Shown here one piece after another: positions 27,583 through 35,519 of a stretch of 64,000 bases of DNA (position 1 is the stretch's first letter; every line of letters starts with the position of its first letter). The stretch lies in the NCBI GenBank assembly GCA_046329435.1, contig JAXLUR010000008.1, forward strand, positions 1 through 64,000, read 5' to 3'. Made by a program: the position numbers and the translations under genes. Origin of the DNA: M3007 sp046329435. Lineage in GTDB: Bacteria; Bacteroidota; Bacteroidia; Chitinophagales; Saprospiraceae. The notes beneath the pieces are model-generated. The model saw only the letters and a list, made by a program, of their open reading frames with translations, searched no databases and was not told where the DNA came from.

Positions 27583-28512
27583 ATGGCAGACACCTCTGTT
27601 GCACACGCTCACGAAACACATGATGGTCACCACGAAGGCGGCCACAATTGGGATGGCGCGGCTGAACCCTTCAAGGCGAGCTACGGCAAGCTGATGATGT
27701 GGTATTTCCTGTTGTCCGATGCATTCACCTTCGCAGGGTTCCTAATCGCTTACGGCGCGTTGCGTTTCAGTATGCCCACCTGGCCGGAGCCTGATTTTGT
27801 ATTTGCGTCCTTCCCTTTCCTTAAAGAAGGTACGCACTGGCCCCTGATCTTCGTGACTTTCATGACTTTTGTCCTGATTTTCAGTTCTGTAACCATGGTA
27901 CGTGCCGTGCAGGAAGGCCATCGCGAAAACCGCCGGGGGGTGGTGTTCTGGATGGTGCTGACCATTCTTGGAGGCGCTGTGTTCCTCGGATCGCAGGCAT
28001 ACGAATGGACGACTCTTATCAAAGCAGAAAATGTTTCGGTGTCGCGCAACCCGTTTGGTCGCCACCTCGACGATGGTTATCTGGTAGAACTTGATGCCCA
28101 GGGTCAGCCTGTAATGGATGAGAATGGACGCCCCAAACCCTTAATGAAAAACGGCGCTATTGCCGAAGTCAAAAAGGGCCAGTCGTACCTGCTCCACGGG
28201 CATGAGCACAACGGGAAAGTAATGCTTGAGCAACCGTATATTTTTTACACCAAAGGACCGGATGCCGGTGAGTTGCATCCTGTTCCGCAGGGCCCTAAAG
28301 CCTTTGGCGCATTGTTCTTTTTCATCACCGGCTTTCACGGTTTTCACGTTTTTTCCGGCGTACTCTTCCTGAGTATCATAGCCATCAATGCCGCCAGCGG
28401 TTTGTATGCTGCGCGCCGCAACGGATACGAAATGGTTGAAAAAATCGGCCTTTACTGGCACTTCGTGGACTTGGTGTGGGTCTTCGTGTTCCTTGTTTTC
28501 TACCTGCTCTAA
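27583..28512 (+). CDS. Cytochrome c oxidase subunit III (second copy) with inserted loop
   Basis: The 309-residue protein is a second subunit III. Its N-terminus is His-rich (HAHETHDGHHEGGHNWDG). Helices I-III (about 35-145) precede an inserted hydrophilic stretch of about 90 residues (roughly 148-238). The last helices carry GFHGFHVFSGVLFL and YWHFVDLVWVFVFLVFYLL. The insertion contains VELDAQGQPVMDENGRPKP and looks like a folded beta-rich loop; it explains the extra length over the 191-residue copy. Both copies keep the WHFVD motif, so they may form a split or paired subunit III. It lies 44 nt after the first copy. Confidence 0.9.
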   Translation: MADTSVAHAHETHDGHHEGGHNWDGAAEPFKASYGKLMMWYFLLSDAFTFAGFLIAYGALRFSMPTWPEPDFVFASFPFLKEGTHWPLIFVTFMTFVLIFSSVTMVRAVQEGHRENRRGVVFWMVLTILGGAVFLGSQAYEWTTLIKAENVSVSRNPFGRHLDDGYLVELDAQGQPVMDENGRPKPLMKNGAIAEVKKGQSYLLHGHEHNGKVMLEQPYIFYTKGPDAGELHPVPQGPKAFGALFFFITGFHGFHVFSGVLFLSIIAINAASGLYAARRNGYEMVEKIGLYWHFVDLVWVFVFLVFYLL

Positions 28513-28548
28513 ACCAATTTCCCTGCTCACTTCCATAACTGTTGAAAT

Positions 28549-28983
28549 ATGTCACATTTATCATACGAAGATCAAAAGAAACTTGTCTTCCGCGGCCTGA
28601 TGATCCTCGGTGTCATTACGCTGGTGGAGGTATTCGTGGCACTGTTTGCCAAAGGCCACATTGTGCCGGGTATCAAGTTTACCGAAGGGTTCGGACACTA
28701 CCTCTACATGCTGCTGATGATTGGCTTTTCGCTGTACAAAGCCTACTTTATCATCTTCTATTTTATGCACATGGCTTACGAGGTACGCGGCCTGGCACTC
28801 AGTGTGCTGCTACCCACCATGCTGCTCGTATGGGCGATTATCGCTTTCTTCCAGGAAGGCAACTCCTGGGGTGCGCGCCGTGAACTGATTAAAGAAAAGA
28901 ATGAAGAAACCGTTCGCCCGACACCTTCCGGGCAGCCGCAAGGATACTTGATCCCCGGCACACACGGATACACAAAAGGCTAA
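28549..28983 (+). CDS. Cytochrome c oxidase subunit IV-like protein
   Basis: The 144-residue protein has three hydrophobic helices (about 15-34, 48-72 and 78-100) and the typical segment SLYKAYFIIFYFMHM of prokaryotic subunit IV (COX4_pro/CyoD group). The C-terminal 35 residues are hydrophilic. It closes the main operon; a rho-independent terminator begins 10 bases after the stop. Confidence 0.9.
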   Translation: MSHLSYEDQKKLVFRGLMILGVITLVEVFVALFAKGHIVPGIKFTEGFGHYLYMLLMIGFSLYKAYFIIFYFMHMAYEVRGLALSVLLPTMLLVWAIIAFFQEGNSWGARRELIKEKNEETVRPTPSGQPQGYLIPGTHGYTKG

Positions 28984-28992
28984 CTAAAATCG

Positions 28993-29023
28993 AAAAGGCG
29001 GGGAACAAAACCTCGCCTTTTTT
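28993..29023 (+). terminator. Terminator after the oxidase structural genes
   Basis: An 11-bp stem (28993-29003 with 29011-29021, one G-T pair) with a 7-nt loop and a T-run. It splits the main operon from the accessory genes that follow, perhaps with read-through. Confidence 0.85.
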
Positions 29024-29046
29024 GTTGATTTTGAATATTTTGAATA

Positions 29047-29691
29047 ATGGCTGATCTTCAGGAAAAATCCAAACGGCCGATCAATTATGGCCGAATCGCT
29101 TTATTGTTTTTTATTCTAATTGTACTGCCTGCGGGATCGTGGTATTACCTGAGCGGCGGGCTGAACTGGCGCAAAAAGGCGGTTTCCGAATTGAGGATGT
29201 ACGCCAAAATCAGGCCGGTGATGGTCATTCCGCCAGTAGGCGAACGTTTCGACGATCTGGAGTCAAAAGTGTGCGTCATCTACAGTTTCGGCGCTGACCC
29301 GGACCTCAACGATACCACTAAACTTGTGCTGGATACCTACGAAAACCTGTTCAAGCAATTCGGTATGTACTCCGACGAAACTGTTCGTCCGGATTTCCGT
29401 CTGGTTCCCATATTTGAAGGCGGCACAGCCGAATTTCGTTCCTATTACCAGACTTTGCCCAGCGCCGATTATGCCACCTGGCGCCGTAGCGGCGGCCTGG
29501 GCTCCTGGCGTACTATTCTCGAAAACAGCTACGAGCAATTCTGCCGCGACGAAGGCACCAAGCCGGTGCCGGCTTACTTTGCTCTCGCCGATACGAGCGG
29601 CCATATCCGCCGTTTTTATAATGCACTCGACCCCAATCAGGTGGGGCGAATGGTCGAACACATTGCAATCTTATTGCCCAAACAGCAATAA
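29047..29691 (+). CDS. SCO-like membrane-anchored thioredoxin-fold protein lacking the copper-binding cysteines
   Basis: The 214-residue protein has one N-terminal helix (about 16-34), then a periplasmic thioredoxin-like domain. Layout and end (SGHIRRFYNALDPNQVGRMVEHIAILLP) resemble SCO1/SenC, the copper chaperone for the CuA site. However, where SCO has CxxxC the sequence reads YSFGADPDLND, and the downstream copper His is not evident; Cys is found only at VCVIY and in EQFCRDE. Its place right after the oxidase operon, 1 base overlapping the DUF420 gene, supports a role in oxidase assembly. Copper transfer itself is unlikely for this protein as it stands. Confidence 0.7.
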   Translation: MADLQEKSKRPINYGRIALLFFILIVLPAGSWYYLSGGLNWRKKAVSELRMYAKIRPVMVIPPVGERFDDLESKVCVIYSFGADPDLNDTTKLVLDTYENLFKQFGMYSDETVRPDFRLVPIFEGGTAEFRSYYQTLPSADYATWRRSGGLGSWRTILENSYEQFCRDEGTKPVPAYFALADTSGHIRRFYNALDPNQVGRMVEHIAILLPKQQ

Positions 29692-30248
29692 TGTCATTTA
29701 TGAATTCTACCGCACAACAGCCTGATCCGGCACTTGAAAAAAAATTGAATGTCATCGCGTATGTGGTTTCCGGGGTCGTACTGCTACTGGTCGGCGCCAT
29801 GCGACGCTACAAAATTGACCTTGGTATCGATTTCAGTTTTTTGCCGCCCATCCATGCTGGACTGAATGCCCTTACGGCAGTTATTCTGGTGTATGCCCTG
29901 TGGCAAATCAAAAATCACCGGATCGATGCACATCGCCGGGCCATTTATGCCGCAATGGTGTGCTCGGGGCTGTTTCTGCTTTCCTACGTACTGTATCATT
30001 TTACGACGCCGGAAACCCGCTATGGAGGGACAGGTATTATGCGTACGCTGTACTTCATCCTGCTGATTACCCATGTTGTGCTCGCCGGTGCAGTATTGCC
30101 TTTTATATTGCTTACCTTTAACCGGGCATTTACAGGTCAGTACGCCCGCCACCGAAAGATGGCTCGCTGGGTTTTCCCTTTGTGGTTGTACGTAGCGGTT
30201 ACGGGACCGATCTGCTACCTGATGCTTCGTCCTTATTATCCATCCTGA
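29691..30248 (+). CDS. DUF420 family membrane protein
   Basis: The 185-residue protein has about five helices and the DUF420 hallmarks: PPIHAGLNALTAV, RIDAHRRAIYAAM and ITHVVLAGAVLP, with conserved histidines. DUF420 proteins are usual neighbours of cytochrome oxidase genes, and the related CtaM is needed for oxidase maturation in Firmicutes. The ATG at 29691 overlaps the stop of the SCO-like gene by one base; a second ATG at 29700 is an alternative start. Confidence 0.88.
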   Translation: MSFMNSTAQQPDPALEKKLNVIAYVVSGVVLLLVGAMRRYKIDLGIDFSFLPPIHAGLNALTAVILVYALWQIKNHRIDAHRRAIYAAMVCSGLFLLSYVLYHFTTPETRYGGTGIMRTLYFILLITHVVLAGAVLPFILLTFNRAFTGQYARHRKMARWVFPLWLYVAVTGPICYLMLRPYYPS

Positions 30249-30263
30249 TCAATCGTTTTCATC

Positions 30264-30542
30264 ATGAAAGACAGGTTTATTAAAACGATCGGGCTTCTGG
30301 CGCTGGTTTTCACCTTGTCGCTTGGCTCAACTTCCTTACAGGCACAGTGCCCAATGTGCAAAGCCACGGCCGAATCCAACTTGAAAAATGGCGGTACGGC
30401 GGGCCGCGGGCTGAATGCCGGTATATTGTACATGCTCGTTGTGCCCTATCTGCTTGTAGGTTCTTTCGGCTATTGGTGGTGGCGCAACCGTAAAAAGGAT
30501 GACGAGCAACAAGCCACAGAGATGACGGAAGACGATCTTTAA
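30264..30542 (+). CDS. Small CxxC membrane protein linked to the oxidase genes
   Basis: I recognise no characterised family. The 92-residue protein has a signal peptide (about 1-28, ending SLQAQ). Right after the predicted cleavage site stands CPMC (Cys29, Cys32). One helix follows (about 52-70), ended by WWWRNRKK, and then an acidic tail. The CxxC would face the periplasm very near the membrane, a geometry fit for metal or disulfide handling. It is 15 nt downstream of the DUF420 gene and ends at a terminator, so it belongs to the oxidase accessory group. Confidence 0.75.
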   Translation: MKDRFIKTIGLLALVFTLSLGSTSLQAQCPMCKATAESNLKNGGTAGRGLNAGILYMLVVPYLLVGSFGYWWWRNRKKDDEQQATEMTEDDL

Positions 30543-30555
30543 CATTTTACAACGA

Positions 30556-30590
30556 AAAAAGCCCGGTCGGACCACCTGACCGGGCTTTTT
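30556..30590 (+). terminator. Terminator of the oxidase accessory genes
   Basis: A 13-bp stem, 30556-30568 with 30578-30590, including GCCCGGTC/GACCGGGC. The A-run and T-run are both present. Confidence 0.9.
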
Positions 30591-30647
30591 ATTTTGGCTA
30601 AAAGCGTTCAAGTTTGTCGCTCGCTTAATTCACAAAAACAACTGTCT

Positions 30648-31037
30648 ATGAAACTAACACAATTAAGCCTCTTGCTCATTCTGCTCATCGTGACACCCCT
30701 GACATCCATGCGCGCCTCGCAGGAAGCGCTGCCTGCCGACGCGCATGCGGCCTGGATGCAAAAAACAGCATCCGTGCTTCAGGAGGAGGGCCGATCTGCC
30801 AGACTGGAAAAGCGTCTGCATCGCACGGAAAAACGCCTGAATCGCTTTGGCAAACGCTACGGTGCAAGCGAACCCGACTTCAACGATCCGGTCCGGAAAT
30901 GGCTGTGGTTCGGGCTTATCGGCCTGGGCCTGGCGGTGGTGTTTTCGCTCATCAGCTTCGGGCTCGCCGGTTTGGTCGGTTTTGCGGCCATCGTTTGTCT
31001 GGTCATCTGGATTATCAAAAGAGAACAGGCCGTGTAG
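30648..31037 (+). CDS. Small membrane protein of unknown function
   Basis: The 129-residue protein has a signal peptide (about 1-20). A polar, strongly basic helical stretch follows (about 35-75; EKRLHRTEKRLNRFGKRYG), and then one or two hydrophobic helices (about 85-122) with a short basic end. I know no family for it. It is isolated between two terminators. The ATG at 30648 opens the signal peptide. Confidence 0.7.
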   Translation: MKLTQLSLLLILLIVTPLTSMRASQEALPADAHAAWMQKTASVLQEEGRSARLEKRLHRTEKRLNRFGKRYGASEPDFNDPVRKWLWFGLIGLGLAVVFSLISFGLAGLVGFAAIVCLVIWIIKREQAV

Positions 31038-31048
31038 GTAGTAAAAAC

Positions 31049-31081
31049 AAAAGGGCTCGGGTCAAACGACCGAGCCCTTTT
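31049..31081. terminator. Bidirectional terminator between convergent genes
   Basis: A 12-bp stem (31049-31060 with 31070-31081), with A-run before and T-run after, between the small membrane protein gene and the outer-membrane protein gene. Confidence 0.85.
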
Positions 31082-31102
31082 GCAATAAACAGCGAAATAA
31101 AT

Positions 31103-31597
31103 TTATTTCAGGGTGTAGCGCACAGCCAGGCTGCCGAAACCGCCCACGAAGCCGGTGTAGTAGGCATCGCCGCCCACGAAGAAGCCGGGTGCCCAGTCGG
31201 CAGAAATATTGACCGGAGCATTGGCAAATTTGTAGTCGAGGCCGATGTCGCCGAGTACAGCAAAGTTGGTGCTGGCACTGCCGTCACCTGCGTACAGGTT
31301 TTTGTAAGACCAGAAGTAGGCCGAAGCGCCGCCGCCAACATACCAGTCGAGACCTTCTACGCTGGGGATAGCGAAATGGTGCTGGTAGAAACCGCCTACG
31401 TTGAAGAAGCTAACGTAAGTCCAGGAGCGGAAGCCCGCGAAAACTTCGATAGCGCCGGGTTCGCTGATAAATTGCTTGTAGGATACGGAAAGCGGATAGC
31501 CAAGGCGAAGACCAATGGCAGATTTGTAGTTTTGTTGGGCATTGGCGCCGAAGAAGCAGCCAAACGCAAGAAGGAAAACAAAGAGGATTTTTTTCAT
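31103..31597 (-). CDS. Small outer-membrane beta-barrel protein, putative
   Basis: The 164-residue protein has a signal peptide (MKKILFVFLLAFGCFFGANAQ by its residues 1-21). Alternating aromatic and glycine-rich strands follow over the whole length, and it ends in SLAVRYTLK, a typical barrel-terminal strand. About eight strands can be imagined, as in OmpX- or OmpW-sized barrels. No specific family recognised. Monocistronic, with a likely promoter at 31642-31649. Confidence 0.75.
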   Translation of the reverse strand: MKKILFVFLLAFGCFFGANAQQNYKSAIGLRLGYPLSVSYKQFISEPGAIEVFAGFRSWTYVSFFNVGGFYQHHFAIPSVEGLDWYVGGGASAYFWSYKNLYAGDGSASTNFAVLGDIGLDYKFANAPVNISADWAPGFFVGGDAYYTGFVGGFGSLAVRYTLK

Positions 31598-31641
31598 AGA
31601 GCTATCAGAAGTTTAAAGAGTAAAAATGAGTTTTGCTGGGC

Positions 31642-31649
31642 CAAAGGTA
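31642..31649 (-). promoter_or_regulatory. -7 promoter element of the beta-barrel gene
   Basis: TACCTTTG on the minus strand, 44 nt before the start codon. The -33 region is not consensus. Confidence 0.45.
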
Positions 31650-31845
31650 TTCATTCGTGCTTATTGTCCATTTCAGGGTCCAACTTTTTTTGAGGGCGGG
31701 CTACCCTTTTGCCGTCGGCAATTTTTTTTGGATTTTCGCCCGGGAATGTGGCACAATTCAGGGCAAGATTTGTGCTTTTTAGTTGAAAATCAAACTTTTA
31801 CAGGAAATTACAGTTAAACTGTCGTTCCGCTCCAATTTGAGATTT

Positions 31846-32310
31846 ATGAAAATTGCGGTGTTTCCCGGATCGTTTGATCCCATTACTGTAGGCCATGTCG
31901 ATCTTGTTCGCCGGGCTTTGCCTTTGTTCGACAAAATCATAGTGGCTGTGGGAGTCAATACGACAAAAAAATACCTCTTTTCCCTCGAGCAGCGCCTGAA
32001 ATGGCTCCATCAGGTGTTTGAACACGATGAGCAGATCGAGGTGGACTATTTCGAAAACCTGACGGCCCATTATTGCCAGCGCATTGGCGCCAGATATTTG
32101 CTGCGCGGTTTGCGCAATGCCGCCGATTTCGATTACGAAAAAACCATCTCTCAACTCAATCACATAGTAGGCGGAGGCATCGAAACCGTTTTTCTGATCG
32201 CCCAGCCCGAGTATTCGCATATCAGCAGCACCATTGTGCGTGAAATCATTATTGGCGGCGGCGATGCCTCGCCTTTCATTCCCAAAGAAATACAAATCGG
32301 ACCTGCCTGA
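31846..32310 (+). CDS. coaD: Phosphopantetheine adenylyltransferase
   Basis: CoaD joins 4'-phosphopantetheine and ATP to dephospho-CoA, the penultimate step of coenzyme A synthesis. The 154 residues have the nucleotidyltransferase HxGH-type motif (GSFDPITVGHVDLVRRA), KKYLFSLEQR, RGLRNAADFDYE and the ISSTIVRE end motif. The ATG at 31846 gives MKIAVFPGSFDP, the family start; the upstream open frame is leader sequence. It is 33 nt before the P5C dehydrogenase gene. Confidence 0.96.
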   Translation: MKIAVFPGSFDPITVGHVDLVRRALPLFDKIIVAVGVNTTKKYLFSLEQRLKWLHQVFEHDEQIEVDYFENLTAHYCQRIGARYLLRGLRNAADFDYEKTISQLNHIVGGGIETVFLIAQPEYSHISSTIVREIIIGGGDASPFIPKEIQIGPA

Positions 32311-32343
32311 AACGGATGGCAGGCGGCCCAACCATATTTTACC

Positions 32344-33975
32344 ATGACAGACGCTATTTTTTCCGTACCACTGCCGGTCAACGAACCGGTACTTAATTAT
32401 GCTCCGGGTTCGCCCGAAAAAGCCGCGCTCAAAAAAGCGCTGGCTGAGCTGAAATCACAAGTGCGTGACTTGCCTATGTTTATTGGCGGGCAGCGCGTCA
32501 CCACGGCCGAGAAAGGAACCGTCAGGCCCCCGCACGAGTGCGATCACATTCTCGGGCATTTTTCACGCGGGAACGCCACCCACGTAAGGGCAGCCATCGA
32601 AGCGGCGATGAAGGCCAAGCCGGCTTGGGAGGCCATGCCCTGGCAAGAACGCGCGGCAATTTTCCTCAAAGCTGCCGACCTGCTCACCGGCCCGTATCGC
32701 GCAAGGATGAATGCGGCAACGATGCTCTGCCAAAGCAAAAATGCGTTTCAGGCGGAAATCGACGCCGTATGTGAGTTGGCCGATTTCTGGCGATTCAATG
32801 CCTGGTTTATGCAGGAAATTTATAAAAACCAGCCTTTGAGCGTGAAGAATACCTGGAACCGAACCGACTGGCGTCCGCTGGAAGGATTCATTTTCGCCCT
32901 CACGCCCTTTAATTTCACGTCCATTGCTGGCAACCTGCCCACTGCGCCTGCCATGCTAGGCAATGTGGCCGTGTGGAAACCGGCAGAAACGCAGATTTAC
33001 TCTGCGGAAGTCATCATGGAGATTCTCGAAGAGGCAGGATTGCCGCCCGGCGTGGTCAATCTGGTTTATGTGGATGGCCCGACTGTGGGCAGGGAAGTAT
33101 TCAGCCATCCTGATTTTGCCGGCTTGCATTTTACGGGCAGTACCGGTGTGTTCCAGAATTTGTGGAAAACCATCGGTGAAAATATCGCCGGTTATAAGTC
33201 TTATCCGCGGGTAGTGGGCGAGACCGGTGGCAAGGACTTTGTCATTGCCCATGAATCTGCCGATCCGAATGCCGTGGCGGTTGCCCTTGCACGCGGCGCT
33301 TTTGAATTTCAGGGGCAAAAATGCTCGGCCGCATCCCGCGCATACATCCCCGACAATCTGTGGCCTGCGGTGAAAGATCGCCTGGTTGCCGATCTGGCCA
33401 GTATGAAAATGGGTAGCCCCGAAGATTTCACCAATTTTATCAATGCCGTGATCGACGAGAAGGCGTTTGATAAAATCACGGGCTACATCGCCGCTGCCAA
33501 ACAGTCAGAACAGGTGAAGGTGATTGCGGGCGGCAATTACGACAAGTCAAAAGGCTTCTTTATCGAACCTACCGTTCTCGAAGTCTCCGATCCGAACTAC
33601 GTCACCATGTGCGACGAATTGTTTGGCCCGGTGCTGACCATTTTTGTCTATCCGGCCCAAAACTACGAGCAGGCGCTTGATCTGGTAGACCAGACCTCGC
33701 CGTATGCGCTTACCGGCGCCATTTTTGCGCGCGACCGGGCTGCGATCGAGCGTGCAAACGACCGGTTGCGCCATGCGGCAGGCAACTATTACATCAATGA
33801 CAAACCCACAGGGGCGGTAGTAGGGCAGCAACCTTTCGGCGGGGCGCGGGCATCGGGCACCAACGACAAGGCCGGTTCTGTGCTTAATTTGTACCGCTGG
33901 CTGTCGCCGCGTACGATGAAAGAGAATTTCGTTTCACCAACGGATTACCGGTATCCCTTCCTTCAGGAAGCATGA
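32344..33975 (+). CDS. 1-pyrroline-5-carboxylate dehydrogenase
   Basis: This enzyme oxidises glutamate semialdehyde (P5C) to glutamate with NAD+, the second step of proline and arginine/ornithine catabolism. The 543-residue aldehyde dehydrogenase has catalytic Cys327 (GQKCSAAS) and general base Glu293 (VGETGGKDF). The length and the segments EFQGQKCSAASR and NYYINDKPTGAVVGQQPFGGARASGTNDKAG place it with the stand-alone, ALDH4-like P5CDH rather than with bifunctional PutA. No proline dehydrogenase gene is in the window. Confidence 0.93.
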   Translation: MTDAIFSVPLPVNEPVLNYAPGSPEKAALKKALAELKSQVRDLPMFIGGQRVTTAEKGTVRPPHECDHILGHFSRGNATHVRAAIEAAMKAKPAWEAMPWQERAAIFLKAADLLTGPYRARMNAATMLCQSKNAFQAEIDAVCELADFWRFNAWFMQEIYKNQPLSVKNTWNRTDWRPLEGFIFALTPFNFTSIAGNLPTAPAMLGNVAVWKPAETQIYSAEVIMEILEEAGLPPGVVNLVYVDGPTVGREVFSHPDFAGLHFTGSTGVFQNLWKTIGENIAGYKSYPRVVGETGGKDFVIAHESADPNAVAVALARGAFEFQGQKCSAASRAYIPDNLWPAVKDRLVADLASMKMGSPEDFTNFINAVIDEKAFDKITGYIAAAKQSEQVKVIAGGNYDKSKGFFIEPTVLEVSDPNYVTMCDELFGPVLTIFVYPAQNYEQALDLVDQTSPYALTGAIFARDRAAIERANDRLRHAAGNYYINDKPTGAVVGQQPFGGARASGTNDKAGSVLNLYRWLSPRTMKENFVSPTDYRYPFLQEA

Positions 33976-33995
33976 TCCGTCCGGGCGATAAAGAT

Positions 33996-34034
33996 AAAAA
34001 GGCCGGTTGCGCATCAGTGCAACCGGCCTTTTTT
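33996..34034. terminator. Bidirectional terminator between convergent genes
   Basis: A 15-bp GC-rich stem (33996-34010 with 34019-34033) with flanking A- and T-runs. It serves the P5C dehydrogenase gene and rplS. Confidence 0.9.
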
Positions 34035-34056
34035 ACGGGCTTGGTAACCGCGGGAA

Positions 34057-34440
34057 TTAATTGTTGCCGTTGGACGAAGAGGCGGTCATTTTCAATTCCT
34101 TGATACGGGCCTTCTTGCCAACCAGTCCGCGGAGGTAGTACAGGCGGGCACGGCGAACTTTACCGCGCTTAATCACCTGAATTCCGGCGATGTTCGGATT
34201 GGAATAAGCAAAAATACGTTCGACGCCTACGCCATGGGAGATTTTGCGCACCGTAAAAGTACGCGTGCTGCCGTGGCCTTTGATTTGGATGACGTCGCCG
34301 CGAAAATCCTGTTCACGCGTTTTGTCGCCTTCGACAATACGGTAAGTGACTATGATCGTGTCGCCGGTTTTAAAACTGGGAAATGCCGGCACGTTGAGCA
34401 TTTGCTCCTGGACAAACTGGATGGCTTCCAACTCTTTCAT
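34057..34440 (-). CDS. rplS: 50S ribosomal protein L19
   Basis: The 127-residue bL19 sits at the 30S-50S interface. The core FKTGDTIIVTYRIVEGDKTR...FRGDVIQIKG, SHGVGVERIF and RRARLYYLRGLVGKKARIKE is complete (read as separate segments). The C-terminal ASSSNGNN is a short tail. It is transcribed alone rather than with rpsP-rimM-trmD; rpsP lies 22 kb away. Confidence 0.97.
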   Translation of the reverse strand: MKELEAIQFVQEQMLNVPAFPSFKTGDTIIVTYRIVEGDKTREQDFRGDVIQIKGHGSTRTFTVRKISHGVGVERIFAYSNPNIAGIQVIKRGKVRRARLYYLRGLVGKKARIKELKMTASSSNGNN

Positions 34441-34458
34441 TGCATTGCGAATTTATCA

Positions 34459-34473
34459 CTGCTGAATTAGCAG
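34459..34473 (-). promoter_or_regulatory. Small hairpin in the rplS leader
   Basis: CTGCT/AGCAG stem with a 5-nt loop at the very start of the predicted rplS transcript, 19-33 nt before the start codon. It could be an autoregulatory site, but it is short. Confidence 0.3.
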
Positions 34474-34477
34474 GGCG

Positions 34478-34485
34478 CAAAGGTA
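34478..34485 (-). promoter_or_regulatory. -7 promoter element of rplS
   Basis: TACCTTTG on the minus strand, an exact TAnnTTTG match, 37 nt before the start codon. Confidence 0.55.
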
Positions 34486-34623
34486 ACGCCATTCCCGTCA
34501 AAAAGAAAAATATTGTTTGGAGTTTTTCCCTGAAAATCGCGCCGAAACCAATTTTAAACGGGGCTGCAAACCTTGTTTACGACTGAAACGGGAAAAATGT
34601 GAACCGAACGGGTATTTAAGTGT

Positions 34624-34655
34624 TTTGATGTTTAATTGCAGTACATTTAAATTTG
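34624..34655 (+). promoter_or_regulatory. Promoter of yceI-like gene
   Basis: TTTG (34624-34627), a 20-nt spacer and TAAATTTG (34648-34655): consensus Bacteroidota promoter, 49 nt before the start codon. Confidence 0.7.
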
Positions 34656-34704
34656 CACCATCAAACTATCCTTTCATCTCCTAAAGTTATTGATTCACTC
34701 AGAC

Positions 34705-35289
34705 ATGAAAAAACTTCTTTTCCTCCCCCTTCTGGCCATCCTTGTTATGGCTGCTTCCGTTGGCGTCACCAATTACAATGTCGATACGGCATTCAGCAAC
34801 ATCGTATGGACGGGTTACAAAGTCACCGGACAACACACGGGCAACGTAAAAGTTAAAAACGGCAACATTCAGTTCACCGACGGCCACCTGACCGGCGGCT
34901 CCTTCGAAATCGACATGAATTCGATCAGCTGCACAGACCTGCAGGGCGAATATGCCGACAAACTCATCGGTCACCTCAAAAGCGACGATTTCTTCGGCGT
35001 AGCCACCTATCCGACGGCCAAATTTGTCATCACCCGCGTAATTCCGCAGGACACCAAGGGCAATTACAAAGTGCTCGGCGACCTCAACATCAAGTCGACC
35101 ACCAAACCGGCAAAACTGTTTGTCAATATCGTCGACAAAGGTTCGGAAATCAATGTTTCAGGCAAACTGACGGTTGACCGCTCGGAATATGACATTCGTT
35201 TCGGCTCCGGTTCCTTCTTCGACGGCCTGGGCGACAAAACGATCTACGACGAATTTGACCTCCAGATCTGGCTGGTTGCCAAAAAATAA
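34705..35289 (+). CDS. YceI family periplasmic lipid-binding protein
   Basis: The 194-residue protein has a signal peptide (about 1-22) and then a single YceI lipocalin-like barrel. Family hallmarks are SNIVWTGYKVTGQHTGN, IDMNSISCTD, LIGHLKSDDFF, YPTAKFVITRV and the end YDEFDLQIWLVAKK. Members bind isoprenoid or other long amphiphiles. The ligand here is unknown. Monocistronic, with a clear promoter before it and a terminator after it. Confidence 0.93.
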   Translation: MKKLLFLPLLAILVMAASVGVTNYNVDTAFSNIVWTGYKVTGQHTGNVKVKNGNIQFTDGHLTGGSFEIDMNSISCTDLQGEYADKLIGHLKSDDFFGVATYPTAKFVITRVIPQDTKGNYKVLGDLNIKSTTKPAKLFVNIVDKGSEINVSGKLTVDRSEYDIRFGSGSFFDGLGDKTIYDEFDLQIWLVAKK

Positions 35290-35312
35290 ATCACGGCAAG
35301 AAGTTCCATTTT

Positions 35313-35352
35313 ATGCCGGTCCGGCGGGTTTTCCGCCAGACCGGCATTTCTT
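35313..35352 (+). terminator. Terminator of the yceI-like gene
   Basis: A 9-bp outer stem (35313-35321 with 35339-35347), an inner GGCGG/CCGCC and a T-run. Confidence 0.8.
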
Positions 35353-35412
35353 TTTAAAAAAAGGTTCTTCATAAGGTGACGTTAAAAAAAGTCCTTCGTC
35401 TCCGATGTGTAC

Positions 35413-35420
35413 TATTTTTG
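35413..35420 (+). promoter_or_regulatory. Possible -7 element of the T9SS protein gene
   Basis: TATTTTTG matches the consensus, 99 nt before the start. No clear -33 element. Three GTGTAC hexamers overlap or follow it (35407, 35436, 35449). Confidence 0.4.
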
Positions 35421-35519
35421 CCGTTCTGATGAGACGTGTACCATTTCTGTGTACGACAGAAGTGCTGTTCGGCGTTTTACCATAAATTTTTTCTTATTGA
35501 CTAAATATTACATTCCCTC

